Shown one piece after another: positions 1 to 11,105 of a stretch of DNA of 64,000 nucleotides. The position numbers were made by a program, and so were the translations under genes. The stretch comes from Mauremys mutica (taxonomy: Eukaryota; Chordata; Testudines; Geoemydidae). The notes under the pieces were generated by a model. That model had not been told where the DNA came from. It searched no databases and was given only the letters and a program-made list of their open reading frames with translations. Each line of letters starts with the position of its first letter. The first letter of the stretch is position 1. The stretch lies in the NCBI RefSeq assembly GCF_020497125.1, contig NC_059077.1:20220840-20284839 (forward strand), read 5' to 3'.

Positions 1-40
1 ACTTGTGCATCTGGTCATAATAGGGGTGGTGGGTTTTGTT

Positions 41-308
41 GAGGTAGGATGATCCTGTGGTTAAGCACCACTTTGGGATTCAGGAGAGGTGAGGTGAGTT
101 CAGTTCCTGGCTCTCATATGCTTCCTGTGTGAACTTGATCTCTGTACCTCAGTTTCCCATCTGTAACATTGGGATAGTACTTTTTTTCCTGCCCCCTTAC
201 TGGTCTGTTATATGTGGCAGGACTGTCTCTTACTATGTTTGTATAGCGACTAGCACAGTGGAGGCCTAATTCTGATTGGGGACTTCTAAGCACTATCGTA
301 ATACAAAT
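41..308 (+). repeat. tRNA-derived SINE (turtle Cry/CORE-type)
   Basis: The sequence runs from a tRNA-like head (GATCCTGTGGTTAAGCACC) through a CORE/MIR-like middle (ACCTCAGTTTCCCATCTGTAA) to a tail with TAGCGACTAGCACAGTGGAGG and a terminal TAATACAAATAA. This order is the organisation of turtle pol III SINEs, whose tail is shared with a CR1-type LINE that mobilises them. The head is diverged and the tail is intact, so the copy is moderately old. Assignment is from recall of the family, not a search. Confidence 0.7.
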
Positions 309-1817
309 AATTTGATAATATCAGTTATTCCAACCTGCCTTTCAAGCCAGCCACTTGTTGTTTGGCAGATTTCTTAGAGGCATTGTTGCAGAGGTCAGTC
401 TTGAAGAGGGATTTCAAAGAGGGCACAACGGTGGCTTTAAGCTAACAGAAGTGCATTCCAAGGGGAAGCATGGAAGATGCACGCATTTATGCAAGAAGCT
501 GATAAATGAGTGGTCGAGGCTGGCATTGTGGGTGGAGAGGGAATGCCATTCAATAGAAAACTGACTGATAGTAAAGTTAATGTGTGTTAGAAATCTTCAT
601 TTTTAGATGTTGAAAAATGCAGGTTAATTCTGGCTGCTGTAAAAGAGGGGGAAAAAAATTGACAACCATGGTCATGAAGTTTGAGGTCAATAATGAGGTC
701 TAGATACATCTGTATTAAGTTTGCAATCCAGTGTGTGTCTGATGGTATTACATTAAAAGTGGTTGGTTGTGCTTTTATTTTTAATGCAACAAAGCTTTCT
801 GTAAAACCTCGTGTGCTCTTCCCCGCCCCCCTTGCCCCTGCTGTAGCCAAGCCAGCCTGTCCCCCCTCCCCATCCGCCCCCCTCGCCAGGCTTCTGTTTG
901 CACTTGAAAAGTTGGGTAATGCACAGAGATTGGGCTACTGTGGGCAACAAAGGGTATGCCTCTCTATGATGTGTAGGCAGCAGCAGAGGGCACCAGAGGG
1001 CTTCATCTGCCTGCAGCACCCAATGGAAGTTTTGTGGGCCTGATTATAGGGGCATTCAGGCTTTTCTGGCTTCCCAGTTGGCATCAAAATCAGTAGGGTT
1101 CTGCCCATTGATACCTAGAATATACCCTGAAATTTTGGAATGAATCGGATATAGTTTTCAAAAGTTACCACATTACATAAAGCTAGGCAAACAGCAATGA
1201 TCACTAGTTGAGTATAGGGCCTTGCTTTGCTCGACCCACTAGTAGGCATTGTTGAAAGATTTTTGAGGGGTTTTATGAAAAGTTTTTAACTATTGTTTTT
1301 TAAAATTTGTGGTGAACCAATTTTGAAATCAAAACTTTTCCTTTTGATTTGAATGGAAATGAATCTCCCTTCCTTTTCCCAGCTTATTTCATTTTGTTGA
1401 AAAATAAGAATCTCATGAAACACTGATAATGAAACTCTTCATTTCATGGGGGGGGGGAATTTATATAAATCAGAAAGCATTCACATTTTTCAGCCAGCTC
1501 TGCTTACTAATGTTCTTTGTGCATTGATTTGTTTGTAGATCTTTCCCAATTATGGGAGTGCAGGAACCCGTTGGGGAAGTTCACAGGGCAAAGAGTCAAA
1601 TGTTGAAACAAATTCAAGGGGAAGAAGTGAAGATGTGGCTCTAACTGAGGGAACTAGTGTTGTGTGCTTTTTTTTTTTTTTAAACATAGCCTTCCAAAGA
1701 ACTGAAGACAAACACGCATTTCAGAGTGAACTGAATTATGGTATAAGTAACACCTGCTATTACTATAATTGAAAGAAGCAAAATAAGCACATTTTTTTTC
1801 TACTTTGAGAATTTGAC
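309..1817. other. intronic sequence, nothing recognised
   Basis: Apart from short homopolymers (G-run near 1449, T-run near 1669) and a C-rich stretch near 824-880, I see no gene, RNA or repeat family that I can name here. The short open frames show no protein-family motif. Confidence 0.5.
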
Positions 1818-1825
1818 AGCGCTGT

Positions 1826-1955
1826 TTCAGTGGTAGCCGTGTTAGTTTGTATCGGCAAAAAAAGACGAGGAGTCCTTGTGGCACCTTAGAGACTAACAGA
1901 TTTATTTGGGCATAAGTTTTCATGGGTTAGAACCCACTTCATCAGATGTATGTAT
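1826..1955 (+). repeat. Interspersed repeat family A (GTAGCCGTGTTAGT head)
   Basis: About 130 bp beginning GTGGTAGCCGTGTTAGTTTG, continuing through GGAGTCCTTGTGGCACCTTA, then ACAGATTTATTTGGGCATAA, and ending CCCACTTCATCAGATG. The same head, middle and tail recur at 42882-43026 and 62931-63186. Flanking AGCGCTGT (1818-1825) and AGCACTGT (1956-1963) match at 7 of 8 positions and may be a target-site duplication. I know this as a very abundant turtle repeat but cannot assign its class; see the foldback findings. Confidence 0.7.
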
Positions 1956-1963
1956 AGCACTGT

Positions 1964-3162
1964 GTGTATAGTCAGCTTTACTGTTTCTCCTATGTTTACA
2001 GTTTTTTGCTTTTGTGGGCCTTTCACACAACAACAAGGAGAGAAAAGAAAACATTGGCAAAATAGGAAAATGTGGCTGTGGAACCACAGAAAGGGTGAGG
2101 TGAAACTAGTTTGAATTTATCTAAGCTGACTAGTTTCTAAATTGACACTGTCCCTTTTTAAGTGTTCAAAGTGAGTTGTAGTTGGCACTCACCTGAGTGG
2201 ATCAATAAACTTTGATATTGGCTTCTTTTGAGTTTTGATACCAAGGCACAATATTTGGGATGTTAAATTAATCCTGGTTGGAGGGGAAGTGAGCCCATGT
2301 GATTAATGGGAGGGGAGGAGGTCTATAAGACTGTTGTTAGTGAGATGCAGTATTGCTAGTGCAAGATGTTCCAAAATGGAGTCAGACCCCCAAAACATGA
2401 AATACTTTTGGTAACTGAGCCTTTACACTTTGTTTTCCAGCTTATCTCTGCAACCATGAGGGCTAGAATCTTATTTAAATAAAAAGCTTGGATTCTCAGG
2501 TAATCCCAGGACTCCAGTGGGTGGGGCTTTAAGAAAAACACCAGATACAGCAAGAGGCTGATGGTAGTGCTAAATTGAAAACACTGAAGATGCAGCCCAT
2601 GCTCTGAAAGTTTGAGAAACTCTGGGTAGTGGGACCTCATTCAGTATCCACACCTTATCTCAGGCATTCTGTCTTCCCCAGGAAGCATGTTTAAGAAGAA
2701 ATCAATAGCTTACTAGCAGTCTGTGCACAAGATGCTTAATATTTAAAAAGGTAACACTTGGAGTTGAATGAACCTTTTAAGCATTCTATTAAGATGCTTT
2801 TTGTGAATGTGACCTGCAGTGGGAGATGGATTTGTGCCCCTTTTTTGCTTCTTTCAAGAAATAGTCTGAAAGAGTCTCTTTCTTTAATATTAGAGTATAT
2901 GTGTCACAAGAACTGGCATGCAGGAGGTGCTGGGAGGGAGGGGGAGGAGCGTCCATGAAGTCGGCACCTATGATATGTGTAATGTAAGTTTAGTCTTCTC
3001 TGGTTATGCTGGAGTACTCCTTATGGATCAGATGTTGATAGCAAGCTCCCTCAGACTTCAACGGAAAAGGCAGAAGTGTTGAATCATTAACAAAACAAAT
3101 TTTTGTCCTAAATTTTTCTTAGGTGTTTGAGTTAAATGGGTGCTAGCAACATGTATTTTAAG
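1964..3162. other. intronic sequence with one possible old repeat (2460-2585)
   Basis: The stretch near 2460-2585 contains GTGGGGCTTTAAGAAAAACA and resembles 29975-30075 (GCTGGGGCTTTAAGAAAAA, also followed by a similar segment), so both are probably copies of one old dispersed repeat. The rest shows nothing I recognise. Confidence 0.35.
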
Positions 3163-3164
3163 TA

Positions 3165-3332
3165 CACCTCTACCCAGATATAACGCTGTCCTCAGGAGCC
3201 AAAAAATCTTACCGCGTTATAGGTGAAACGTTATATTGAACTTGCTTTGATTCATCGGAGCGTGCAGCCCCGCCCCCCTGGAGCGCTGCTTTACCGCATT
3301 ATATCGGATCGCGTTATATCGGGGTAGAGGTG
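3165..3332. mobile_element. Mariner-type MITE, 168 bp
   Basis: Terminal inverted repeats start CACCTCTACCC-GATATAACGC at the left and end GCGTTATATCGGGGTAGAGG plus TG at the right, flanked on both sides by TA (3163-3164 and 3333-3334), the target duplication of Tc1/mariner elements. There is no coding capacity. The 1167-bp element at 57281-58447 has the same ends, so this is the short, unexpanded form. Confidence 0.8.
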
Positions 3333-3334
3333 TA

Positions 3335-3946
3335 GTTTGAATAAAACACACTTTGTCTCGCAGCTGTTTGGGATTTTCACTTGTATGGTACACATAATAA
3401 ACTTACAACTTCACCAGAATCTTGCAGTCTTTCAGGAAAAAGATTTGTGTATAAAAACCAAAGCTTAACTTTATACGGGGCAAAACTTCTCTGACCTCCG
3501 CCCTTTGCTGATTACTTTTAGCCATCCAGAAGAGGTTTCCATTTTTTATGCTTTACTAGCCCTTTTTACTTTAAAATTTAGGAGTACCCCCAGTCTGAAA
3601 CAGAAGGACATACTGGCAGTTTGTACAGATAAGTTTTCACTGCCTCTTGACATTAGGTTTTTTTTTTTTTTAAGTAGTCATAACTTGTATCATAGAGTCA
3701 AAGTCTTGTCTCTTCCTTGGTGAATGAATTGAAATGTGCTCATCTGAGTTAATTAGCAGTAAAAGCCTGCAATTCTCCTCACCTTGCAGTTATGGAGGAT
3801 GCACAGCGACAGTTATTACCTCAATCCAGCAGTCTGGTCTATGTGAGCAGTCTTATGCCCCAGCAGTGTTTCATTGGAGTCAGTGGGGTTTTCCAAAGGC
3901 ACAGGAGTTTGCCTGTGCGGCGCTAATTGCAGAACTGAGACCTAGG
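3335..3946. other. intronic sequence, nothing recognised
   Basis: No family recognised. A T-run lies near 3660. The long open frame at 3734-4180 runs straight into the MITE at 3955-4075 and shows no conserved domain. Confidence 0.4.
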
Positions 3947-3954
3947 CCTGTGCC

Positions 3955-4075
3955 TAGGGTGACCAGATGTCCCGATTTTATAGAGACAGTCCCGATTTTT
4001 AGGTCTTTTTCTTATATAGGCTCCTGTTACCCCACCCCCGTCCCGATTTTTCACACTTGCTGTCTGGTCACCCTA
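3955..4075. mobile_element. hAT-like MITE, 121 bp, TAGGGTGACCAGA ends
   Basis: The left end TAGGGTGACCAGA is an exact inverse of the right end TCTGGTCACCCTA, and the element is flanked by a perfect 8-bp duplication CCTGTGCC (3947-3954 and 4076-4083). An 8-bp duplication with a TAG/CAG-type terminus fits the hAT superfamily. A sister copy of almost the same length is at 62155-62276. Confidence 0.85.
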
Positions 4076-4083
4076 CCTGTGCC

Positions 4084-5118
4084 AGTATATTTGACTTTAT
4101 ATGCCTCATGTTTCAGGTGGATCTTCCATATCCTTTGCTTCTCTGGAATTAATGGTTATGACTTAACAAAATCTGTGTAACAATGCAAATGTCTGCCCAT
4201 CCTGAACCTTTGTAAGCCTCCCAAGTAATCTGAAAATATTGTTCTAATTTGTCTACTGTTCATTGATACTCCAGGGGTGCTTCACTCTGTAAATCCAGAA
4301 TAACTGAGCAGGATTTGATGTCTTTTTTCCTTTTAAGAACAGTAACTTCTTATGCTCGGGGGGAGGGAAATGCTAATAAAAAAAAGCGCAAAAAAACCCC
4401 AACAACCTCCAACCCCACTCACCTGCCTTCCTGCTAACATACTTATTACAACCACAGAATAAACCTTGGAGCTGTACAAAACATGAAGTAAAAATTATCC
4501 ATTCAAAAGAAGGTAAATTCCAAAAGTACTTGTGATGCAAGTTTTTTTTCTGTCTAATGCAATGAAATAAAGATATTGGTCAATCATTAACAACAGTTAA
4601 AACCTGTCCCAAGGCCTTTCCTCATGAAACAGCTCCTAGGTTAACTCAACTTTAAATAGGTGCAACAAATCAAAGTGTCTATTTAAATCCTAGTACCTTG
4701 ACCCTTGTGGTCCAGGACATATTAAATACAACCAGTAAAATGAATAGTGACAGCTAAAACATCAACCAAACCTATAAAGTATAGACCAGTAACATGATTG
4801 AGCTGATAGGATAGTTATGTAGTGCCTTTCCCACCAAAAGATCCCAAGGTGCCCTACAGCATGGAGGTATCTCTCTTCATCTGCTTATGACACAGAAGTG
4901 GCTGCCTTTGAGATGGAGGTTGGCAGTCACACAGGTAACTGGTATGCAGTATATTGCACAACTGATAAGGGAAAGTATGAGGAAGTTGCACTCTGGTATC
5001 AAGGCAAATTTCCGTTTTAAAGAAATGACCATTGGGGATGTAATCCATGTACAGCAGACAGGATGTCCACTTTTGAGATCACCAGGACTGAGTGTTCTCT
5101 TGAGAGACTGATTCATTT
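4084..5118. other. intronic sequence, nothing recognised
   Basis: Overlapping short open frames around 4854-5116 on both strands lack family motifs and splice context. A purine-rich A-tract lies at 4376-4400. Confidence 0.4.
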
Positions 5119-5223
5119 GTATGCAGTGTTGGTCCCAGGATATTAGAGAGATGACATAGGTGAGGTAATATCTTTTCTTGGACCAACGACTTCTGTTAGT
5201 GAGAGAGACTAGCCTTTGAGCTT
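5119..5223 (+). repeat. Interspersed repeat family B
   Basis: Contains GTGTTGGTCCCAGGATATTA, then GGTGAGGTAATATCTTTTCT, TGGACCAACGACTTCTGTTA and a diverged GTGAGAGAGACTAGCCTTTG. The same blocks recur at 8014-8222, 23968-24105 and 26080-26167. The head resembles that of family A (GTAGCCGTGTTRGTC). The class is unknown to me. Confidence 0.65.
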
Positions 5224-5635
5224 CCTGTTGGCAGGAATGACCTGCAATTGCTGATGCCAGTCACCAAGCACCATTAGAGCACCTGCTGAGCAGGTAGTTA
5301 CACTGCCATTGGTTTTACTGCCCTCCCCATTGAATCTAAACAGGAGAGGAGTAGCCAGGAGAAGGCAGCTGCAGCAACAGCAAATGGAAGAGGTGGGGCT
5401 GGATGGTGAGGGCCCCAATGCTGGTCCCAGACAATGCCATCTTCTTCCTCAGTTTCTGGTTACCCCATGCTACCATCCCGCCTGGCCCCCACTCAGCCGT
5501 CCAGACATTGACCTGCCTAGTGAACAGTTGTAATTTGGCTCTGAATGTAGTCAAACCAAATGTCTCAAAGCCAAAACAACCAAGTAACTAACTAGTATAA
5601 ATAAATGCTGCATGGTACACTTTAACATTTCTTAA
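5224..5635. other. intronic sequence, nothing recognised
   Basis: Moderately GC-rich, with overlapping open frames on both strands and no recognisable product. Confidence 0.35.
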
Positions 5636-6306
5636 AAGGGCTCCAGAGGTGACCCTGGCAATTACAGCCCGGTAAACCTAACTTCAGTACCAGGCAAAAA
5701 GGGTGAAACTACAATAAACAGAATTATCAGACACATAGATGAACGTGATTTGTTGGGGAAGAGTCAACACAGCTTTTGTATAGGGAAATCCTGCCTTACC
5801 AATCTGTTAGAATTCTTTTTGTGGGTTGATAAACATGTGGACAAAGGTGATCCAGTAGATATAGGTTTGTAAAATCATCACTGGTGTGTCGAAAGTGAAT
5901 AAGGAAGTGTTCTTTATTTCTTAACGTAGCGTGTGAACCAGGGGTCACCCAATGAAATTAGTAGGCAGCAGGTTTAAAACAAAAGGAAGTATGACTTTAT
6001 ATAATGCACAATCAGCCTGTGAAACTTGTTGCCAGAGGTTATTGTGAAGGCCAGAAGTATAACTGGATTCAAAAAAGTATTCATGGAGGCTAAGTCCATC
6101 AATGGTGATTAGCCAAGATGATCAGGGACGTAATCCCATGGTCTGTGTCCCTAGATCTCTGATTGCTAGATGTTGGAATTGTATGATAGGGGGTGGATCA
6201 CTGTACTATTCACTCCCTTTGAAGCATCTGGCGCTGGCCACTGTTAGATGACAGGATGCTGGGCTAGAGGGACCATGGGTCTGACTCAGTGTGACCATTC
6301 TTATGT
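5636..6306 (+). mobile_element. CR1 LINE fragment with internal deletion
   Basis: The first part (5641-5870) reads as a CR1 reverse-transcriptase segment, including GDPGNYSPVNLTS and INRIIRHID, close to the CR1 motif GDPGNYRPVSLTS. After about 5880 the sequence jumps to the far 3' region: the block around 5945-6305 (TTAGTAGGCAGCAGGTTTAA, then CTGGGCTAGAGGGACCATGG) matches the CR1 tail. Much of ORF2 is therefore missing between the two parts. The frame is broken and the copy is dead. Confidence 0.85.
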
Positions 6307-6586
6307 AACATAGCAACATTTAAAAGGAAATGTATGTATTAACATTCTCAAAATCTGTTATTTATCAGATGATTCCAGAACTTTGTGACCAACCTCAGAA
6401 CCAAAAAAGTGTTGTTACAGCTCCTCACAAAACAACTTTTGAAACCCAACTACTCATTGTAAGAAGTTCAACATAACCACTGACCTGATCTTGCTAGGCC
6501 TCTGCCAGTGCCTTTTTATAATCATGAGTTTTCCATCAAATATGTAGACACTTGGATTAAAGCAAACAAACTTCTCCTATCTCTTC
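6307..6586. other. intronic sequence, nothing recognised
   Basis: Short AT-rich stretch between the CR1 fragment and the hAT element. No feature is seen. Confidence 0.4.
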
Positions 6587-6594
6587 CTATACAA

Positions 6595-6986
6595 CAGTCT
6601 CTCTCAACCCTTTCAGACTGTAACCCTTTCGGGACTCTAATTTGCGTTTTGTGTACCCCAAGTTTCACCTCACTTAAAAACTACTTGCTTACAAAATTAG
6701 GCTTAAAAATATGAATGTCACAGTACACTGTTATTGGAAAAAATGCTTTTCCATTTTTATCATATAATTATAAAATAAATCTACTGGAATATAAATATTG
6801 TACTTACACTTCAGTATATAGAGCAGGATAAACAAGTCATTGTATGAAATTTTAGTTTGTTCTGCGTCACTAGTGCTTTTTATGTAGCCTGCTGTAAAAC
6901 TAGGCAAATATTTAGATGTGTTGATGGACCCCGGTAGACCTCTGTGTATCCCCAGGGGTACCCATTCCTTTGGTTGAGAATCACTG
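6595..6986 (-). mobile_element. Non-autonomous hAT element, 392 bp
   Basis: Ends are CAGTCTCTCTCAACC and GGTTGAGAATCACTG, imperfect inverse copies of the hAT terminus CAGTGGTTCTCAACC. The flanks CTATACAA (6587-6594) and CTATAGAA (6987-6994) form an 8-bp duplication with one mismatch. Internal blocks such as AAGTTTCACCTCACTTAAAA are reverse complements of blocks in the elements at 21357-21756 and 47985-48428, so this is a third family member in the opposite orientation. Confidence 0.85.
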
Positions 6987-7034
6987 CTATAGAAAATGCT
7001 GATGGTTGATGAGCAGCAGTCATTGCCGCTGTTG

Positions 7035-7535
7035 ACAATGTAACTTTGTCCCCTCCAAAAATTCAGTGGGGTTGGGTCTGTTGGTAGGGTATACCAACTT
7101 CACACTGGTCGGGTTAGGATTAACTATCTGCTATGGGCTCAGTCAGTTCTACCCTGCTATACCGGCTTGGATGAAGGAGTTAAAAGGCTTGATGTGGGAC
7201 TACAGTCAATGGCCAACCTACAATGTCCTTTGGAGACTGCAGCCTGAGAGAGCCTCCCTGAGGGAAGGTAGGCCTGACACAGGACTGTTGTTGGAACTTA
7301 CTACCAGAAACTAGCCTGGGAAACTGCCACCTGTCAGGCCGCCACCCCCCCCCGCCCCAGGAAAGGAGGCCTGACGCAAGACTATTCATTGCTCCCTGTG
7401 CCTTGTTTGTTGTGCAGCAGGTGGTTCCTTACCTGAAGGGAGCAACAGCCAAATAAAACTTTTTGCTTCATTACATTTGACCAAGGTTCTTGGTAGTGGT
7501 TTGTTCTGGGCCCAGGAGCAATGCGGGTCCCAGCC
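7035..7535 (+). repeat. Possible retroviral-type solo LTR
   Basis: The segment begins near TGTAACTTTGTCCCC, contains paired purine-rich blocks around GGAAGGTAGGCCTGACACAG and GGAAAGGAGGCCTGACGCAA, has an AATAAA polyadenylation signal at about 7453, and ends in TTGTTCTGGGCCCAGGAGCA. A downstream AATAAA followed by a GT-rich tract is the layout of a retroviral R/U5. No gag, pol or env follows. The exact ends are not determined, and this could be another repeat class. Confidence 0.45.
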
Positions 7536-8013
7536 GGGTAAAAATCAAGATGTTGCTAGAAGTGGAGTTGATAGTTGACATTATTGAAACCATAACCGGG
7601 ATGGTGCTAGGAAGCACTAGTGCTGAAGATGCAATTGAGGGCAGAATTTATATTCATCATTATGAAGTACGGGGCAGAAACCAACTTGCTTCAGTGGAAT
7701 TCAGGTGGAATTTGCAGCTCTCACAGTTACAGGGAGAAAAAATAAATCTTTGCACATAGAACAAGTTGGCTCTGGAAGTCCAAGTGACCCAATAAATATA
7801 AAACCACATGATGCCAGATTTAGTCAGTTTCTCAGGTTCCATCAACTTTTTTTTTTTTTTTTTTGGAGGAACAGGTAGTCTCTGTTCAATGTTGTCTCAA
7901 CACAAATAGATTAAATCTGTAGTAATTTTGGAAACCAGTTACATGCACATTCTGCTAACATTCACTGGCTGTATCAGTAGTGAAAACAAAATCACTTATT
8001 ACATTTTTTTGAA
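7536..8013. other. intronic sequence, nothing recognised
   Basis: Contains a 17-18 bp T-run near 7847. The open frame starting at 7490 has no domain signature. Confidence 0.35.
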
Positions 8014-8222
8014 AGACAAGGTGGGTAAGGAGATATCTTTTATTGGACCAGCCTCTGTTGATGAGAGAGACAAGCTTTCGAGCTACACAGAACTCTTCTT
8101 CAGGTCTCTTCTTCAGCTCGTCTCTCTCAACAACAGAGGCTAGTCCAATAAAAAGATATTACCTCACCACCTTTTTCTCTAATATCCGGGGATCAATGTG
8201 GCTCCAGCAACACTGCATAATG
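8014..8222. repeat. Family B foldback (tail-to-tail palindrome)
   Basis: A sense copy (about 8014-8110, GACAAGGTGGGTAAGGAGAT through GACAAGCTTTCGAGCTACAC to CTTCTTCAGG) is followed directly by an inverted copy (about 8105-8222: AGAGGCTAGTCCAATAAAAA, GATATTACCTCACCACC, TCTCTAATATCCGGGG). Both tails meet in the centre and both heads point outward, so the strand could fold into a hairpin of about 80-100 bp. Confidence 0.75.
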
Positions 8223-10058
8223 TTTTTGAGGCTTATTAAGGTAAATTCAGATAAGCTGGTATAAATAAAGTCTTTTAGAAACTTGTTTCTTCAAACTTAC
8301 TCCATTTCCATTTGCTCTTGTAACCTTGTCTTCAAAGGTAATTTGGGGCTTTTAGCCAGAAGAGATGTGATAATTGGTATTGCTACAGCGTCTGGAATCA
8401 TCTGAAGTTGCATCAGGTAGATGACAAGCCCCAAATTACTTTCAGAGGTAGGGTTACAGACATGTAAATGGCAAATTCTTTAGCCCTGTAATGGTACCTG
8501 CAGGGGTACTGCATTTTTTTCCCTATTACCTTTTAACATTCAATACAGTTTCTTTCCTTATAAGCCTGTTTGTATAAGGAGAAAATATCTTTAGATTTTA
8601 TTCATGTAGTTCTCAGCTCTAACAGGAAGCTATTAAGAAGTGATGTTCGTTTTAAATGCAATAATTGACAGGTTACTTCATATCCTTTTATAGAGTCAAT
8701 ACAGCATCCTTTATTAAAAGAAATTTGAAAATGTCCAAAAACAAAATAATCATAAGAGCCTTAGAGCTCTTTAGATATTACCAGTTTATTCAGGCTTTTC
8801 CAGGGATAATTGGAGCAGGTATAACTTGGCAGTTTTTATTATGCTATTTTGCTACTGGGCAATACAGGAAAACTCTAGTTTGTATTTCATTTAATGCCAC
8901 TAATGTGCATTAGAATACATGAAATTCCACATACAATAATCATCCCATCAGTGAACAAAAGGAGTGAGTGTCTTCAGGTCCTGCACTGAAATCCTGATGC
9001 ACGTGTAAGGTATGCAAAGAACAAATTTCATCAGAGACTAGTTTAGCCAGAGGGATTTTCCTTCTGATTCACCTGACCCGGTTAGCTTTTGCTATGAAGT
9101 GCAGTATATAAGCACAGTTCAGTTTGCTCTAGTATATGGCCATCGGTTTGAAAATATAATAACATCAAGGAGCTAGGATTTAGTGGGATGAAAACTCATT
9201 ATGTTCGAGCCTGCTGGTGGCACCTGATTCAAGGAAAAGAAACCTCCTCTTTAAGCATTGCCCCATACTGGAGGTTTTTGTTTAAGTTTGTAAATTCTTT
9301 TAAAATCATGAACTAGCCCCCAAATCAGATTTTTAAGAGTTGGACCATTATACAGTAATTGTTCAAGAATGTATTACTGTTCAAATTCCTGTCCAATCTA
9401 AATTATAACTGATGTGTACAGTTGCCATTGTATCTCACTTAAACCATGTTTGTTTTACAGGGTAAGAGTGATATATTATTGCATACGTACTGCTTCTGTG
9501 CTGGGGGTGGGGTGGAGATTCATTTGTGTGTCTGCTGGAAGTTGTGTTTTAAACGCGCTCCAAGCAGTCGGTCTCTGTTCTTAGATCTGCAGTATGCAAT
9601 CATAATAGGGTGAATTAGGGGACAGAGTGGACGCCTTAGCTTTCTGTTCTCTTGGTTTAGTAGGCTAATAGCATCTAAATATGTTGGATATAATAATTGT
9701 GATCGTGAGCGGGAGGTGAGGCAGGATGATAGAAAATCCCTTTCTGTTATCTCCCCCCCCCCAACCCCCTCTTGCTCAAAATAAAACTAACCCAGCCAGT
9801 GTGGGTGTTTTTTCTTGTTTTTCCTTTGGGGGCTTTTTTTGGAATATCAGTGTTACACTGAATTGTTCTGCAAGTCCATAAACTATTGAAGCTGTCCAGC
9901 CCCTGGACCTCTTCACTTGAGGGTAGTTAATCTGCTGGTTTGTGGAAGCCACTACCTATCCTGCCAACCAATAACTGCCTATTATGCTGCCCAATATTAT
10001 CTCATGGTTTCCTTGTACTTCTCCTTCAGTCTGCCTGTCTGCACAAGCTATCACTTAT
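8223..10058. other. intronic sequence, nothing recognised
   Basis: AT-rich. Open frames such as 8665-8913 carry no motif. A C-rich tract lies near 9752. No exon with credible splice sites and a known protein was seen. Confidence 0.45.
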
Positions 10059-10140
10059 CTTTATACATGGGACTGTAAGCTCTTTGGAGCAGGGACTGTC
10101 GTTTTGTTCTGTGTTTCAGCAGTGCCTGGTTTTTTGATGA
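10059..10140 (+). repeat. SINE tail fragment
   Basis: GGGACTGTAAGCTCTTTGGA followed by GCAGGGACTGTCGTTTTGTT and TTTCAGCAGTGCCTGG is the 3' part of the turtle/CORE SINE seen at the start of the window. It is 5'-truncated. Confidence 0.55.
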
Positions 10141-11105
10141 TACAAATCAACTGGAGGAAAGAGGTGGTAGTGGTGACCTGACGAGCCATTACACCAAGTT
10201 AAGTTACCACATCACTCGTAACATTTTATCAGTAAGTGGTTTTTAGTGACAGCCCTGGTCTTTCCACATAGATCTGATTATTTATTTTTTTTAAATCCGT
10301 GCATTCTTTGTGTTTTTTAGGTAATGTTTTCACCTGCCTTGGTTCTGAGGGATAATGTTGGACCAAATAAGCAACCCTGGAAAACCAGTAATTTTAATAG
10401 ACCACACCTCTTAATTCTAGCTCTATGATATACACATGTAAAGATTTACCAATACTCTCCTGCTGGGTGGAGCTCTGCTATGTTGGGTAGTGTGAAACTG
10501 TCTTGTGGGAAACTACTGATTCCAACCCCACAAAGCACCTCGCCCTCTTTCCCAGCCAACACATCTAGGTCCCTGCCAAAATGTGCATTTGGATGAGATA
10601 TGCAGAATGTGGTGGCGCCTCTCATCAGCCAACTTTATTGTAACAATGAATTCTAATACAAATGAGTGAAACTTAATTGTGTCTACATTTGATTTCTCTT
10701 CACAATGGTGTTGTCTTCACTAACTGATTTCTGTACCCTCAGTTCTCCTTCCTTATGTGCACCTGCATCCTCATTTAGGGGTATGCCTGCAGTGGCTTTT
10801 CTTTAGCCCACTGCTCTTCGGTGTGTTGTACTTAGCATAACGTATTTTTTAACCCCATCTTAGTAAACACATCCTCATGACAAGTTAACCACTGTGAAGT
10901 AAGTTCTTAACCTGCTGTGATTTCCTGTCTTTGTTAAAGTATCTTGAAATCCTTTATCTCCTGCTTTGGCAGACACAATGATGCTTCTGTGAAGTGTTTC
11001 TGTTATCAAATGTGCATCTCATTGGCTCAACCAGTCACGTCTATGCATCTTTCAAAGTATTCATTGAATAGGTACTTAGAATGCAGCATACCACCTTCAG
11101 GTTGA
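10141..11105. other. intronic sequence, nothing recognised
   Basis: No recognisable coding or repeat family. The composition is ordinary intron-like. Confidence 0.4.

Noticed and set aside
1826..1955. tRNA gene or simple tRNA SINE
   Set aside because: The head GTAGCCGTGTTAGT only loosely resembles a pol III A box and no convincing B box follows.
3734..4180. 148-codon plus-strand frame
   Set aside because: Runs across a MITE with a target-site duplication and has no recognised domain.
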